47,805 nucleotides of DNA from a virus. The notes below the pieces were generated by a model. That model did not search any database. It was given only the letters and a program-made list of their open reading frames with translations, and was not told where the DNA came from. The position numbers and the translations under genes were made by a program. The stretch covers positions 1 to 47,805 of IMG/VR virus record IMGVR_UViG_3300007516_000031. One strand, 5' to 3'. Below are positions 1 through 7,677 of the stretch, one piece after another; the first letter of the stretch is position 1; each line of letters begins with the position of its first letter.

Positions 1-225
1 CCCGCCGGTTACCAATATGGTGAAGGGTTTCGCCATGTTTTCTAAATCCCCATAATGTTCGTCATCGGCTGTATAATGCTCTGGTGTCTCCAACCGGTTA
101 AACGCGGTCGCCGATGGATACAAATATGCCATCATTTCATTGGCTTTAAAATCTACAAACCCTAAATCTAGGGGTTCATTGCCGTATTGTTTATCATGCC
201 TCAAAACTCCTTTGAGATGTAGCAT
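1..225 (-). CDS. hypothetical protein, 3' end outside window
   Basis: This reading frame opens with ATG and runs 75 codons without a stop to the window edge, so the C-terminus is missing. It begins MLHLKGVLRHDKQYG and reads NEPLDLGFVDFKANEMMAYL further on. I do not recognise the family. The frame is supported by the absence of stops, by its strand agreeing with its neighbours, and by a promoter-like sequence just upstream. No membrane segment or known catalytic motif is visible in the part seen. Confidence 0.6.
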   Translation of the reverse strand, partial: MLHLKGVLRHDKQYGNEPLDLGFVDFKANEMMAYLYPSATAFNRLETPEHYTADDEHYGDLENMAKPFTILVTGG

Positions 226-246
226 ATCGGTCTATCCAATATGTTA

Positions 247-275
247 TATTTATACTAATATTCTAGTAGTGTCAA
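247..275 (-). promoter_or_regulatory. promoter region: TTGACA box and TATAAATA box
   Basis: On the minus strand TTGACA (275-270) is followed by TATAAATA (254-247). A -10 read as TATAAA has a 15-bp spacer and as TAAATA a 17-bp spacer. TATAAATA is also the T4 late promoter consensus, so this may be an early promoter, a late promoter, or both. It lies 22 nt upstream of the first gene. The upstream AATTAACAG-TTGACA context recurs at 6764. Confidence 0.5.
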
Positions 276-333
276 CTGTTAATTTAGAACATTTGTAGTT
301 CTAGGAAGTTCAACATTCAGTGATTTCAAATAA

Positions 334-768
334 TCAAGCATTACCAAATATTCTTTCACCGGTAGGTAGAATAATCACTACCGGCTTTGAAGTCTTTATT
401 GCAAATCGTACAGTAGACCACGTTCCCGATCTTAATTGTTCAGTCATTTCAGCAGGAAATGCAAATATGCCGCTACTGGCTTTCACAATTTCTTTATTTC
501 TAGCGAGATAATCAAGTGGAACATCAGCTACAGCCGAAGCTAGGAATGCTCTCTTATTGGATGCAATTGGAGGATGGAGATATATTTTTCCATACTGGAC
601 CCATATATCTCCAAGTTGAGCATCACCACCAATGCAATCGCCATTGTGTTGCCAACCATAACCCCTTTCAGCTAAAGTAGAAAAAATAGATTCTGCTACT
701 TCAAGTTGAAGATTGGTTAGGCCGCGTTGTGTTGCGGTTATTCCAAAGTGTTTCAAATTATCAAGCAT
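334..768 (-). CDS. SLOG/DprA-like Rossmann-fold protein, putative
   Basis: The 144-residue product has a central segment HNGDCIGGDAQLGD, followed by hydrophobic strands and HPPIASNKRAF. This resembles the glycine-rich loop of SLOG/DUF2493 proteins (DprA/TIGR00725-like nucleotide-binding folds), which sense or bind nucleotides or nucleic acid. That assignment rests on motif look only. ATG at 768 was preferred over the in-frame TTG one codon earlier. The start overlaps the stop of the upstream gene by a few bases, suggesting translational coupling. No clear ribosome binding site is visible. Confidence 0.5.
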   Translation of the reverse strand: MLDNLKHFGITATQRGLTNLQLEVAESIFSTLAERGYGWQHNGDCIGGDAQLGDIWVQYGKIYLHPPIASNKRAFLASAVADVPLDYLARNKEIVKASSGIFAFPAEMTEQLRSGTWSTVRFAIKTSKPVVIILPTGERIFGNA

Positions 769-1198
769 CAATAGTAAACTTTATATGTTTTTTCTTAAGT
801 TCAAATTCACCAAGTTCTACAGGTCTATTCCAACCGTTTTTCTTTGCCTGTCCAACAGAATCAAACACACCAAGTTCAACAACAACATGTGCCATTAGTG
901 TTTTACCTTCTTCAATCAATCGTGAAAGTTGAAATATGATAAGTGGTTGAACTGCTTCACCATTAGAATCGAAATCTAATACACTACCATCAGCACAAAT
1001 CATTGGTGTTTTATTAGAATTGTTATGTTTCAACTTTTCATTGAAAGCAACAATACCACCAACTCCCCAGAAATCTTCATTATCTGGATGAATAAACGTG
1101 AAAATCTCATCGAATATTTCGACATCAATAGACATATCTTTTTCCCAAACAAAGATGGGGAATGTTTCTTCGATGGTTTCTTCCCACTCAATACCCAA
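761..1198 (-). CDS. conserved phage hypothetical; probably lacks its true N-terminus by frameshift
   Basis: The frame encodes about 145 residues ending GWNRPVELGEFELKKKHIKF. The only start available in this frame is a TTG at 1198 with no convincing ribosome binding site. Directly upstream, in the adjacent frame, is an ATG at 1248 that reads MGFTHYIIGKRTIARTAW. MGYTHYW-type N-termini are common in a family of small phage proteins. A -1 shift near 1197 would join the two into one protein of about 162 residues. Either a real frameshift (sequence error, programmed, or inactivating) or a TTG start explains the layout. Function is unknown. Confidence 0.5.
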   Translation of the reverse strand: MGIEWEETIEETFPIFVWEKDMSIDVEIFDEIFTFIHPDNEDFWGVGGIVAFNEKLKHNNSNKTPMICADGSVLDFDSNGEAVQPLIIFQLSRLIEEGKTLMAHVVVELGVFDSVGQAKKNGWNRPVELGEFELKKKHIKFTIDA

Positions 1199-1248
1199 GC
1201 GGTCCGTGCAATAGTTCGCTTACCAATAATATAATGTGTAAAGCCCAT
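1196..1248 (-). other. probable displaced N-terminal coding segment (MGFTHY start)
   Basis: ATG at 1248 opens MGFTHYIIGKRTIARTAW, which matches the characteristic start of a small phage protein family. Past this segment the same frame becomes basic and low in family-like character, while the neighbouring frame becomes protein-like. It lies about 40 nt downstream of a strong promoter, as expected for the true start of the gene below it. Confidence 0.4.
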
Positions 1249-1292
1249 TTGAAGGGTTCTATGATTGTGTGATATTATTTTCATCATATGTT

Positions 1293-1321
1293 CTTATATA
1301 CTATTTCTAAAAGAATGTCAA
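1293..1321 (-). promoter_or_regulatory. sigma70-type promoter
   Basis: TTGACA (1321-1316), a 17-bp spacer and TATAAG (1298-1293) on the minus strand. The spacer (TTCTTTTAGAAATAGTA) is nearly the same as in promoters at 9923-9951 and 16715-16743, so these form a promoter set. It abuts a terminator on its upstream side and would drive the MGFTHY gene. Confidence 0.8.
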
Positions 1322-1322
1322 C

Positions 1323-1350
1323 AAAAAAAGAGGGGACCGAAGCCCCCTCT
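1323..1350 (-). terminator. Rho-independent terminator
   Basis: The minus strand reads GAGGGGGCTTCGGTCCCCTC followed by seven T. The hairpin has a six-pair GC-rich stem, and its loop contains the stable CTTCGG element. It ends the SPFH gene's transcript and directly precedes the next promoter, so it cleanly separates two transcription units. Confidence 0.9.
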
Positions 1351-1363
1351 CTTAGATTAATTA

Positions 1364-2833
1364 TTACTTACCAATTTTTCTTGTGGCACTAACCGCATCA
1401 TCTACAACAGATGGTTTACGAATTGGAGAACCTTGAGTATTCTCTTTCTTTTCAGGTTGAGTCGTCGAGCCGATCAACTTATCGACTAGTGCTTTACCCT
1501 TATCAGATTGAGCCAGTCCTTCCAACATACCAGCGATAGATGTTCCGCCAGCTGAAGTAAATACATCAGCCAATCCACCCATACCGTTCTGTACATTACC
1601 AGAGTTCGCGATGACTTTCAGATCAGCCTTAGACATAGCGGTTGCCATTTCCTTACCAACAACTTCGGTAGCTTCAACTCGGCGTACTTCGATAAGGTAC
1701 TGTTGATACCCTTCGTTAGAGCCGATTTCAGTAGCCAAAGTAATTTGAGCATTAACCGGAGCCAGTAGCATTTGCTTTTCAGCATCGGCCCTTGCACTAC
1801 CAAGAGCAAGAACACCTTCAGCCTCCTTAAGAGTAGACTGTTTCGCACCTTCAGCAATTTGAATGGTAGATTCCCTTTCAGCTTCTGCTCGGATAATCTG
1901 AGACTCTTTCATAGCTTGAGCATCAACAACCTGAACCTTTTGGTCCTGTTCAGCTCTAACAACCGCAACGTCGCGGTCGATTTCAGCCTGTCGAACACCT
2001 TCAACCAAACGAACAGCCATGGTGCGTTCGGTAGTAACCTTGGCTTCAGTCTGAACTTCCTGGTTAGACTTTTCCTTAGCGATACCAACAGACTGGTTCT
2101 TTTCAGCTTCACGCTTACCAACAGTAGCTTCAGCTTCGATCCGTGACATTTCAACAGCGCGATTAGCTTCAATTTCCTTGGTTTCAGCAACTTGGTTATT
2201 ACCAGCAACTGTTTCACGACTTTCACGCGAGATACGTGATTGTTCTTTAGCCATGATATCAGAGATAACAGATGAACTATCGGTGTCACGAATATCCATG
2301 AATTCGATCATTTTCACTGTGGTAACACCCCATTCACCAAGTTGCGCAACGACTTCGTTGGTAAATTCTTCACCAAGTTTAGCGCGGTCTTCCATGATTT
2401 CCTCGAGTTTATTAGTAGCCAATACACGACGTACTGTACCTTCGAGAACTTCAGTAAGCTGACCATTCAATTCATTAAAGTTTGCTACACGTTCTGCTGC
2501 CATATTTGGTTTTTCAATGCGAAAGAATGCAGTAACATCAACAACGAATGGAAGACGTCCAATATCATATGCCGAATAGTTTGTTAGACTAATAGCAAAA
2601 ACCGATAGTGGATATTCAGTTACGGTAATACCAAACCGTGGAATTGATGCTGGAATTTTGTAGTAAACGTTACCACCGTCATGTCCTACACCGTGAATAA
2701 TAGTCTTTTTACGGTATTGAACGATATGTACTTGGTTCGTTGGAACAACTTTACGCCAAATAAGCGCGAGGAAGATACCAATACCAAAAATGCATGCTGC
2801 AATTACAGCGCCAAGTAGTGTTAGAAATGTCAT
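1364..2833 (-). CDS. SPFH/flotillin-like membrane protein
   Basis: The 489-residue protein starts with a hydrophobic membrane segment (about residues 5-26, LLGAVIAACIFGIGIFLALI) followed by a basic WRKVVP. A stomatin/prohibitin/flotillin-HflK/C (SPFH) domain spans roughly residues 28-200. Next comes a long charged helical stretch rich in AE/EA repeats (about 190-370, e.g. AEAERESTIQIAEGAKQ), typical of flotillin coiled coils. The C-terminus is glycine-rich and then polar (VFTSAGGTSIAGM). This order matches bacterial flotillins (YqiK/FloA-type), which form membrane-attached oligomers. In a phage it may organise the host inner membrane or modulate proteases; that role is inference. It is followed by a terminator and overlaps its upstream neighbour by 4 nt. 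Confidence 0.85.
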   Translation of the reverse strand: MTFLTLLGAVIAACIFGIGIFLALIWRKVVPTNQVHIVQYRKKTIIHGVGHDGGNVYYKIPASIPRFGITVTEYPLSVFAISLTNYSAYDIGRLPFVVDVTAFFRIEKPNMAAERVANFNELNGQLTEVLEGTVRRVLATNKLEEIMEDRAKLGEEFTNEVVAQLGEWGVTTVKMIEFMDIRDTDSSSVISDIMAKEQSRISRESRETVAGNNQVAETKEIEANRAVEMSRIEAEATVGKREAEKNQSVGIAKEKSNQEVQTEAKVTTERTMAVRLVEGVRQAEIDRDVAVVRAEQDQKVQVVDAQAMKESQIIRAEAERESTIQIAEGAKQSTLKEAEGVLALGSARADAEKQMLLAPVNAQITLATEIGSNEGYQQYLIEVRRVEATEVVGKEMATAMSKADLKVIANSGNVQNGMGGLADVFTSAGGTSIAGMLEGLAQSDKGKALVDKLIGSTTQPEKKENTQGSPIRKPSVVDDAVSATRKIGK

Positions 2834-3345
2834 ATATTATTCGCCTTTTCATTAAGTTTGTTTTCTATTCCTTGTAGTAGTTGTTTACCTACATTCAAAG
2901 CTCGTTCGGTTTCTGGAGTGTTTTTACCGCTCTCCAGATCGGAGATAAGTTTTTGAAACTTATCCTGAGGATTTCCGCCACTGATGTTTAATTCTTTAAG
3001 TGTTTGAAAAATTGGTTTGAACTCCTCAGGGATTGAGAAGTAAAATAATGCATATGTACTATCGTAATCATCATCCTCATCACGAAGATAATTAGCGCGA
3101 TTTTGAAGATCTTCATTGTATGGACCTTCAATATTGCTATCACCATACTCTGCAATTCTACGATCTTTGTTTTCGTAGTAATCACGATTACCACCACCTG
3201 TTCTAGTATAGATAACCAACTCGTCGGTTTCGATATCTAGATAAGCATCACGAATACGTGGTACATCATTACCGGTTAAATTTAATGCATTTAATACAAG
3301 TGGTGCCAAATTATTTACACCAAAAAGCGCGTTATATAAGCTCAT
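2830..3345 (-). CDS. conserved phage hypothetical protein
   Basis: The 171-residue product begins MSLYNALFGVNNLAPLVLNA and continues with DVPRIRDAYLD, YTRTGGGNRDYYENK and DDDYDSTYALFYFSIPEEF. This pattern (ALFG.N..AP, TRTGGGNR, DDDFDSTY.TFYF) is shared by a widespread family of small phage proteins of unknown function. ATG at 3345 was chosen over an in-frame ATG eight codons earlier because it matches the conserved family start. The stop overlaps the start of the SPFH gene, suggesting co-expression. Confidence 0.7.
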   Translation of the reverse strand: MSLYNALFGVNNLAPLVLNALNLTGNDVPRIRDAYLDIETDELVIYTRTGGGNRDYYENKDRRIAEYGDSNIEGPYNEDLQNRANYLRDEDDDYDSTYALFYFSIPEEFKPIFQTLKELNISGGNPQDKFQKLISDLESGKNTPETERALNVGKQLLQGIENKLNEKANNI

Positions 3346-3365
3346 AATATATTTCCCATTATTTG

Positions 3366-3875
3366 TCAACTGTATTTGTGTTTCATTTTATCACAATGTT
3401 TAATCCAGGCTGGTTCTCGAGATCTATTTTCACCCCATTGTCCAGTAAATTTTAAAATGAATTCACCTTCATAATCGCCATATTCTTCTTTGCCTTCTCG
3501 AGGGTCTTTGCCCCAAGTGAGCAGTTTCATAGTAGATGATGTGTTATAATCCGTCTTACACAATATCAAAAATCCTTTGTAGAATTGATGATCATGTTTT
3601 TTATCTTTAAGTGGTTTGAAATTTTTTGTCGTAATTATAACCACATCAGGCATTTTCGAAGTATGAATTTTATCCACAATTCTTGGAGGACCTGGTGGAA
3701 GAATTGGATCATTCATCCAAAAACATATTTTAGGAGAACCTGTCCAATTTGGATATAACCAGAATGCAAGTGGATTTATTGTTTCTACTTCTGGTTCATC
3801 GTCTACTTCATAATAGGGTGACGTATATTCAACTACAAATGTAGAAGAGGCAGAATCTTCATAATAAGCGTCCAT
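3366..3875 (-). CDS. hypothetical protein
   Basis: A 169-residue soluble protein, acidic at the N-terminus and rich in aromatic residues and proline (ILPPGPPRIVDKIHTSKMPD, GDYEGEFILKFTGQWGE). No catalytic motif, signal or membrane segment is recognisable. It lies between the HNH-like gene and the ALFG-family gene on the same strand, with only a few bases between the genes, so it is probably in the same operon. Confidence 0.6.
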   Translation of the reverse strand: MDAYYEDSASSTFVVEYTSPYYEVDDEPEVETINPLAFWLYPNWTGSPKICFWMNDPILPPGPPRIVDKIHTSKMPDVVIITTKNFKPLKDKKHDHQFYKGFLILCKTDYNTSSTMKLLTWGKDPREGKEEYGDYEGEFILKFTGQWGENRSREPAWIKHCDKMKHKYS

Positions 3876-3878
3876 AAT

Positions 3879-4166
3879 TTATCTCCCGTGATACTGCCAA
3901 AGAACAGCATTACAATAAGCATGAACAGCGCCTTCAGTATAATCATTATCATGATTGTGTTGCAGATGAATTGGTGAATTTAGAAATCCAAGTGGAAATA
4001 GTTTCCAATTGATCTTTTTATCAGTAACACTCTTTGGCGGTGACATATCTAATGGCTCATGACAAAACATGCACTTGTGATTCTGTTGTATCTTATAGAG
4101 TTGCCGGACAGTAGCTCGCTCCTTACCAGACAATTTGCTATATTTTGTTGGAAGTGCAATAGTCAT
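3879..4166 (-). CDS. small HNH-like endonuclease
   Basis: A 95-residue protein with the order of a compact HNH nuclease. A CMFC pair lies at about residues 32-35, LQHNHDNDYTEGAVHAYC follows at about 68-85, and it closes with NAVLWQYHG. The QHNHDNDYTEGAVHAYCNAV block corresponds to the DHNH.....RGLLC..CN core of endonuclease VII/HNH proteins, although the first Asp is Gln. It may nick DNA or be a degenerate nuclease. It overlaps the upstream gene by 4 nt (ATGA type), indicating coupling. Confidence 0.65.
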   Translation of the reverse strand: MTIALPTKYSKLSGKERATVRQLYKIQQNHKCMFCHEPLDMSPPKSVTDKKINWKLFPLGFLNSPIHLQHNHDNDYTEGAVHAYCNAVLWQYHGR

Positions 4167-4594
4167 TCTATAAAACTTTCAATCATTTTTAAAGCTGCTT
4201 CTTCTCGTTTGAAGTTTTTCTCTATCTCTTCTTGCCTTGACTTTTCGCGCTTGATTTTTCTTTCAGCATCGGCAATTAGACTAATTTTATCACTATAATG
4301 TATCATTTCTTTCCATTTGAAGATGAGATGTTGATTTTTGCATTTAATAGATTTTATCTCAAATTTTTCGTGTGGGGAGGCGTAACCAGTTATCTCTATC
4401 ATAGCAGACAAGTTATTGCGTTTGTCTGAATCGGTCCATCTGATCGTGGCGTGTCCCCATTCTGGCGGCGCTGTATCACATAACCCCACAAACCCAACTT
4501 TTTCCATGCGAGAGATAACCATCTCACATAATACATTCATAGCTGAGATGGGTGCAGCTGGCGGTGTTTTTTTGAATTTCGAAAAGAATTTCAT
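4163..4594 (-). CDS. hypothetical protein with charged helical C-terminus
   Basis: A 143-residue protein starting MKFFSKFKKTPPAAP. ATG at 4594 was preferred over upstream in-frame starts because it is preceded by GGAG at six-base spacing. The middle holds CDTAPPEWGHATIRWTDSDK, and the C-terminal third is a lysine/glutamate helix (ERKIKREKSRQEEIEKNFKR) likely to form a coiled coil. The family is not recognised. It is the first gene of the leftward group diverging from the ADP-ribosyltransferase-like genes. Confidence 0.6.
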   Translation of the reverse strand: MKFFSKFKKTPPAAPISAMNVLCEMVISRMEKVGFVGLCDTAPPEWGHATIRWTDSDKRNNLSAMIEITGYASPHEKFEIKSIKCKNQHLIFKWKEMIHYSDKISLIADAERKIKREKSRQEEIEKNFKREEAALKMIESFIE

Positions 4595-4624
4595 AGGATT
4601 CTCCATTTCATAATCTTTATATAT

Positions 4625-4632
4625 CATAAATA
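4625..4632 (+). promoter_or_regulatory. late-promoter-like box for the plus-strand pair
   Basis: CATAAATA, one base from the T4 late consensus TATAAATA, lies 28 nt upstream of the first plus-strand gene. The start codon then has a good AGGAAAAG ribosome binding site. No TTGACA-type box is visible in this short divergent gap. Confidence 0.35.
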
Positions 4633-4660
4633 ATAAATAATGTAAATAGGAAAAGAAAAA

Positions 4661-5638
4661 ATGCAAAAATTTAAATTTTTTATTAAAAAGAAAATAAAAC
4701 CCATTTTGATAGATGCTGAACCTGTTCATGGTTCACACGCTAAACATGATGCATCAAAAGAAAAACCTAAAGAGATTAAAGAAGCTACTCAGGTTAAGCA
4801 TGTTCTCGATCATCTGAATTCAACAATAAATGCCAATAAACATATTGGAGCCGATGTCGAAGCCGCCCATGAAGCGATGACACAAGATCAAAACTTTGAA
4901 AAACATGTTTCAAAGACAGGACAGTCTGGTCTAAGAAATTACACTGATAATTCTAGAGATATTAATAATTATTTAATAGATAGAGCTAAAGGTGTAGGAC
5001 ATAATGCGCATCTTTCTGACGAGCACACCGCACTAATTAAAAAATATGGTAACCACGAGATTCACGATCATATGAATCCAGATAGTTGGAAACATAGCGT
5101 TGCATTAGAAAAAGTAAGAAAAATTGAGAACACTAAAGCTGGTATTAAAAATATCGATAGTGCCTTTGATCACAAGGCTAAAAGAAAACATGACGTGTAT
5201 GCATTTCATGGATGTGGTTTTTGGCACCCAGGGAAAGAAGCTGCTAAACATCCCGAAAGATTGATACACATGCCGGCATATACTTCATCATCTATAAATG
5301 GTGGGGTAGCCGCTGGCTTTGCAAATGAAGTAGAGAAAAAACCTAAGTGGTTATCAAATGTAGCAGAGAAAACACCACTAAGAATGACTGGTAGGTCGGA
5401 TTATGTTAAACACGTCTTAAAGATTCATGTTAAGCCGGAACATAAAGCAGTGTATCTAGGAAAGAATTCTCTCTATCCAGAAGAAAGTGAAATGTTAATT
5501 CACCGCGGCACTAATTTAAAAATACATCCAACTCCAACTGTTCTACATAATTCTCATGAATTAAAGCGCGATAGTAATAACAGAAGAACAACTTATGTTT
5601 GGCATGCATCTATTGAAGGACAACATGATGATAAGTAA
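4661..5638 (+). CDS. ADP-ribosyltransferase-like exoenzyme (copy 1)
   Basis: A 325-residue protein. The C-terminal half carries ADP-ribosyltransferase features: a first strand with VYAFHGCGFWHPG, the STS-type block PAYTSSSING (about residue 207), and a glutamate turn EESEMLIHRGTNLKIH (about 272-287) matching the ExE-x-L..RG signature of bacterial/phage ART toxins. The catalytic Arg of the R-S-E class is not obvious; a His is found at that strand (FHG). The N-terminus is basic and carries PVHGSHAKHD, which the next gene shares. T4 Alt/ModA ADP-ribosylate host RNA polymerase; a similar takeover role is inferred. The start has an AGGAAAAG site. It is one of only four plus-strand genes. Confidence 0.7.
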   Translation: MQKFKFFIKKKIKPILIDAEPVHGSHAKHDASKEKPKEIKEATQVKHVLDHLNSTINANKHIGADVEAAHEAMTQDQNFEKHVSKTGQSGLRNYTDNSRDINNYLIDRAKGVGHNAHLSDEHTALIKKYGNHEIHDHMNPDSWKHSVALEKVRKIENTKAGIKNIDSAFDHKAKRKHDVYAFHGCGFWHPGKEAAKHPERLIHMPAYTSSSINGGVAAGFANEVEKKPKWLSNVAEKTPLRMTGRSDYVKHVLKIHVKPEHKAVYLGKNSLYPEESEMLIHRGTNLKIHPTPTVLHNSHELKRDSNNRRTTYVWHASIEGQHDDK

Positions 5639-6338
5639 AATTCGTAAAATTAAACTTAAAAGATTCAAAGCATTAGTTAAGAAAACTAAAGCTATTACCA
5701 TAACAGCAATCCCAGTACATGGAAAACATGCTAAGGGTCGAAATACTATTAAAGAAAGTAATCATAATTCTTTAAGTAATCATTACAAAAAGCATTCAGA
5801 TGAAAATTTGAACATGCATGTTTTTAACTATAGTCTAGATTCTACTGGAGTAAACAATGCGCTTATAGAAGATAACAAAGATTCTATGAGTTATCACGAG
5901 CATAAAATACGCGGATTAGATGATTATCTTAATAAGGCTCCACCACTACATGAAGATACTCATGTGTATCATGGCTTGAATGGGTGGCATCCAGGAATGG
6001 AATCTTATAAACATCCTGATAGACACATCCATTTGCCCGCATATACTTCAACATCATTAGACCAAGATCAGGCTAAAGAGTTTTCAGAAGTTGGGACAAG
6101 CGGCAAAGGAAATGCTACTCACTCTCTTCATATCCATTTGAAGAAGGATCAAAGTCCTGGAGCATATGTAGCACTAATATCTGCCAATCAGCATGAAAAA
6201 GAATTTCTAATGAAAAGAGGTTCTAAATTAAAAATTGAACCAAAGCCTACAATAATAAAGCATCGAGACGGTAAGGGTAGAGTTGGAGATCATGATGCTC
6301 ATCATTATGTCTGGAAAGCTCACTACTTAGAAGAGTAA
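5628..6338 (+). CDS. ADP-ribosyltransferase-like exoenzyme (copy 2)
   Basis: A 236-residue paralogue of the upstream gene. It has the same basic N-terminus with PVHGKHAKGRN, then VYHGLNGWHPGMESYKHPDR, the STS-type block PAYTSTSLDQ (about residue 138) and the ExE turn HEKEFLMKRGSKLKIEP (about 188-204). Copy 2 is shorter because the N-terminal spacer is reduced. ATG at 5628 sits 7 nt after AAGGA and overlaps the end of copy 1, so the two are translationally coupled. Its 3' end overlaps the convergent gene. The tandem duplication suggests two different host targets, which is inference. Confidence 0.7.
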   Translation: MISKIRKIKLKRFKALVKKTKAITITAIPVHGKHAKGRNTIKESNHNSLSNHYKKHSDENLNMHVFNYSLDSTGVNNALIEDNKDSMSYHEHKIRGLDDYLNKAPPLHEDTHVYHGLNGWHPGMESYKHPDRHIHLPAYTSTSLDQDQAKEFSEVGTSGKGNATHSLHIHLKKDQSPGAYVALISANQHEKEFLMKRGSKLKIEPKPTIIKHRDGKGRVGDHDAHHYVWKAHYLEE

Positions 6339-6670
6339 TTATTCCTATATCTATCAAAGAGTTTTCCACCGAATGTCCGATAAGCAGCATTCCAGAATGA
6401 AACATACATATTATGTAATTTCTTATCGGTTACACTATTCTTGAAGTTATCATATTCTATTGCAAGAGCTTTATCAAATAGAAACTCTGCAAACTCAATC
6501 TTAGTAATATAGATACGGAATAGATAATCAGTACCTTCCCAGTCAATGATATCATGCTCTGGAAAGTTATCCTCTAAGTGTGATCTAGCTCTTGCTCGTA
6601 CTACCAAGACTTCATAATTATCTTCAGACTGTACTGCTGACAAATAACCATTGTTTAAACAAATCCACAT
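6323..6670 (-). CDS. conserved phage protein, MWICLNNG family
   Basis: A 115-residue protein starting MWICLNNGYLSAVQSEDNYE, then LVVRARARSHLEDNFPEHDI and a C-terminal YDNFKNSVTDKKLHNMYVSFW. The pattern MW..LN.gFLS.V, LVVRAR...di...FP and YpNFK.SV.d...H..Y..vW marks a common small phage family of unknown function. ATG at 6670 was chosen over an in-frame ATG 12 codons upstream because AGAGG lies eight bases before it and it matches the family start. It has its own near-perfect promoter and converges with the ART pair. Confidence 0.75.
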   Translation of the reverse strand: MWICLNNGYLSAVQSEDNYEVLVVRARARSHLEDNFPEHDIIDWEGTDYLFRIYITKIEFAEFLFDKALAIEYDNFKNSVTDKKLHNMYVSFWNAAYRTFGGKLFDRYRNNYSSK

Positions 6671-6735
6671 AATCATATCCTCTACTACTGATATCCTAAT
6701 AACCATCTGCTAATACATCTGTAGGACTTAATAGT

Positions 6736-6764
6736 ATTATAACATAGTTTGACAACCCTGTCAA
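6736..6764 (-). promoter_or_regulatory. consensus sigma70-type promoter
   Basis: TTGACA (6764-6759), a 17-bp spacer and TATAAT (6741-6736): a perfect consensus on the minus strand. It precedes the MWICLNNG gene with a leader of about 60 nt. It shares the AATTAACAG-TTGACA upstream context with the promoter at 247-275. Confidence 0.85.
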
Positions 6765-6793
6765 CTGTTAATTGCGTTTATTGCAATTTATTT

Positions 6794-7489
6794 TCAGTCT
6801 AGGAGTTTTTTCTTTCGTTCCACAAAGTTCTTGTGGAGATCTTTCCAGTCATGCAGACCGGAGTTCTTGAATAGTGAGTGGACGTGACCATCATCTATTG
6901 CGCTCTTAAGCTCGTTTTTACCAGCTTCTTCTGCAGTCGGATGCTGCTTAAATGCAGCACTGAAAACCGATCCGGCGGGTGTTGATTTATCTAAAAGACT
7001 TTTCTTTTCACCAATGTCTGGCCCATAATCTTTATGAGCACCTTGTGCCCTATAACGAAAAGAGCCACCATGATCTATAGAATGTAAATCATCAGTCTTT
7101 TCGTTATGCATAACATTATCATGCTCTAGACCGACAATATCCCAATTCTTAGTGAGAACTGCAGCATGATACATTCTAGAAAGTTGAAGAGCATGCTTAG
7201 GCGACGGTTTATCATAGAATGAAGGGTGTTTAGTTTTAAGATGGTCATTCCACTCTGACTTAATCCCGTCCTCTCCGTGCATATCTGCATTAGCTGTATG
7301 TATACCCATATGATCATACAACTTACCAGTAAGAGCTTCTACTTTTGCTCTATCTGGATGATCGTAATGTTTTAGATAATACTTCTTTCCAGATTCAGAA
7401 TCTGTATGTATACCACCAGGATTAGAACCATATTGCGTATGCAACTTTGGTATAAGCTCTTCTGTAAATGTTTTAAAACTCTTTACCAT
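6794..7489 (-). CDS. kinase-like (HipA/PI-kinase fold) protein, putative virion-associated
   Basis: A 231-residue protein. GKKYYLKHYDHPDRAKVEALTGKLY (about residues 34-58) looks like an ATP-binding lysine strand and helix. NWDIVGLEHDNVMHN (about 115-129) and HSIDHGGSFRYRA (about 136-148) resemble the catalytic loop and metal-binding DxG/DHGG segments of HipA/phosphatidylinositol-kinase-like folds. The N-terminus MVKSFKTFTEEL resembles the short capsid-targeting start of T4 internal head proteins (MKTYQEFIAE). Packaging and injection with the genome is therefore possible but inferred. Its start overlaps the end of the upstream gene. Confidence 0.6.
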   Translation of the reverse strand: MVKSFKTFTEELIPKLHTQYGSNPGGIHTDSESGKKYYLKHYDHPDRAKVEALTGKLYDHMGIHTANADMHGEDGIKSEWNDHLKTKHPSFYDKPSPKHALQLSRMYHAAVLTKNWDIVGLEHDNVMHNEKTDDLHSIDHGGSFRYRAQGAHKDYGPDIGEKKSLLDKSTPAGSVFSAAFKQHPTAEEAGKNELKSAIDDGHVHSLFKNSGLHDWKDLHKNFVERKKKLLD

Positions 7490-7677
7490 ATTTTACCATT
7501 CTTATCTAAAATTACTAATGTTTTGTCAGCTGCCTCCGGACCACAAACACATATGGCTAATTTAAGTGCTAATTTTTCATCGTTTGTTTTAAATTTAACA
7601 AAGAACAAATCTAGTTCTTCATCTTCATTTATTCCGAAACGACATCCTATTGCGTATGACGCGCTATTGTGTTCCAT
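7483..7677 (-). CDS. small hypothetical protein
   Basis: A 64-residue soluble protein (MEHNSASYAIGCRFGINEDE at the start, LAICVCGPEAADKT in the middle). Not recognised. Its stop overlaps the start of the kinase-like gene. A TATAAATA box ends only five bases before its ATG, so if that box is used the transcript would begin at the start codon. Confidence 0.5.
   Translation of the reverse strand: MEHNSASYAIGCRFGINEDEELDLFFVKFKTNDEKLALKLAICVCGPEAADKTLVILDKNGKIW

Noticed and set aside
1772-2587. Long open frames antisense to the flotillin-like gene
   Set aside because: They are shadows of the repetitive coiled-coil coding sequence, lack ribosome binding sites and have unlikely composition.
3342-3370. 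TTGACA box upstream of the ALFG-family gene
   Set aside because: No acceptable -10 box occurs at 15-19 bases; the expected position reads TTATGA and overlaps the ATG.
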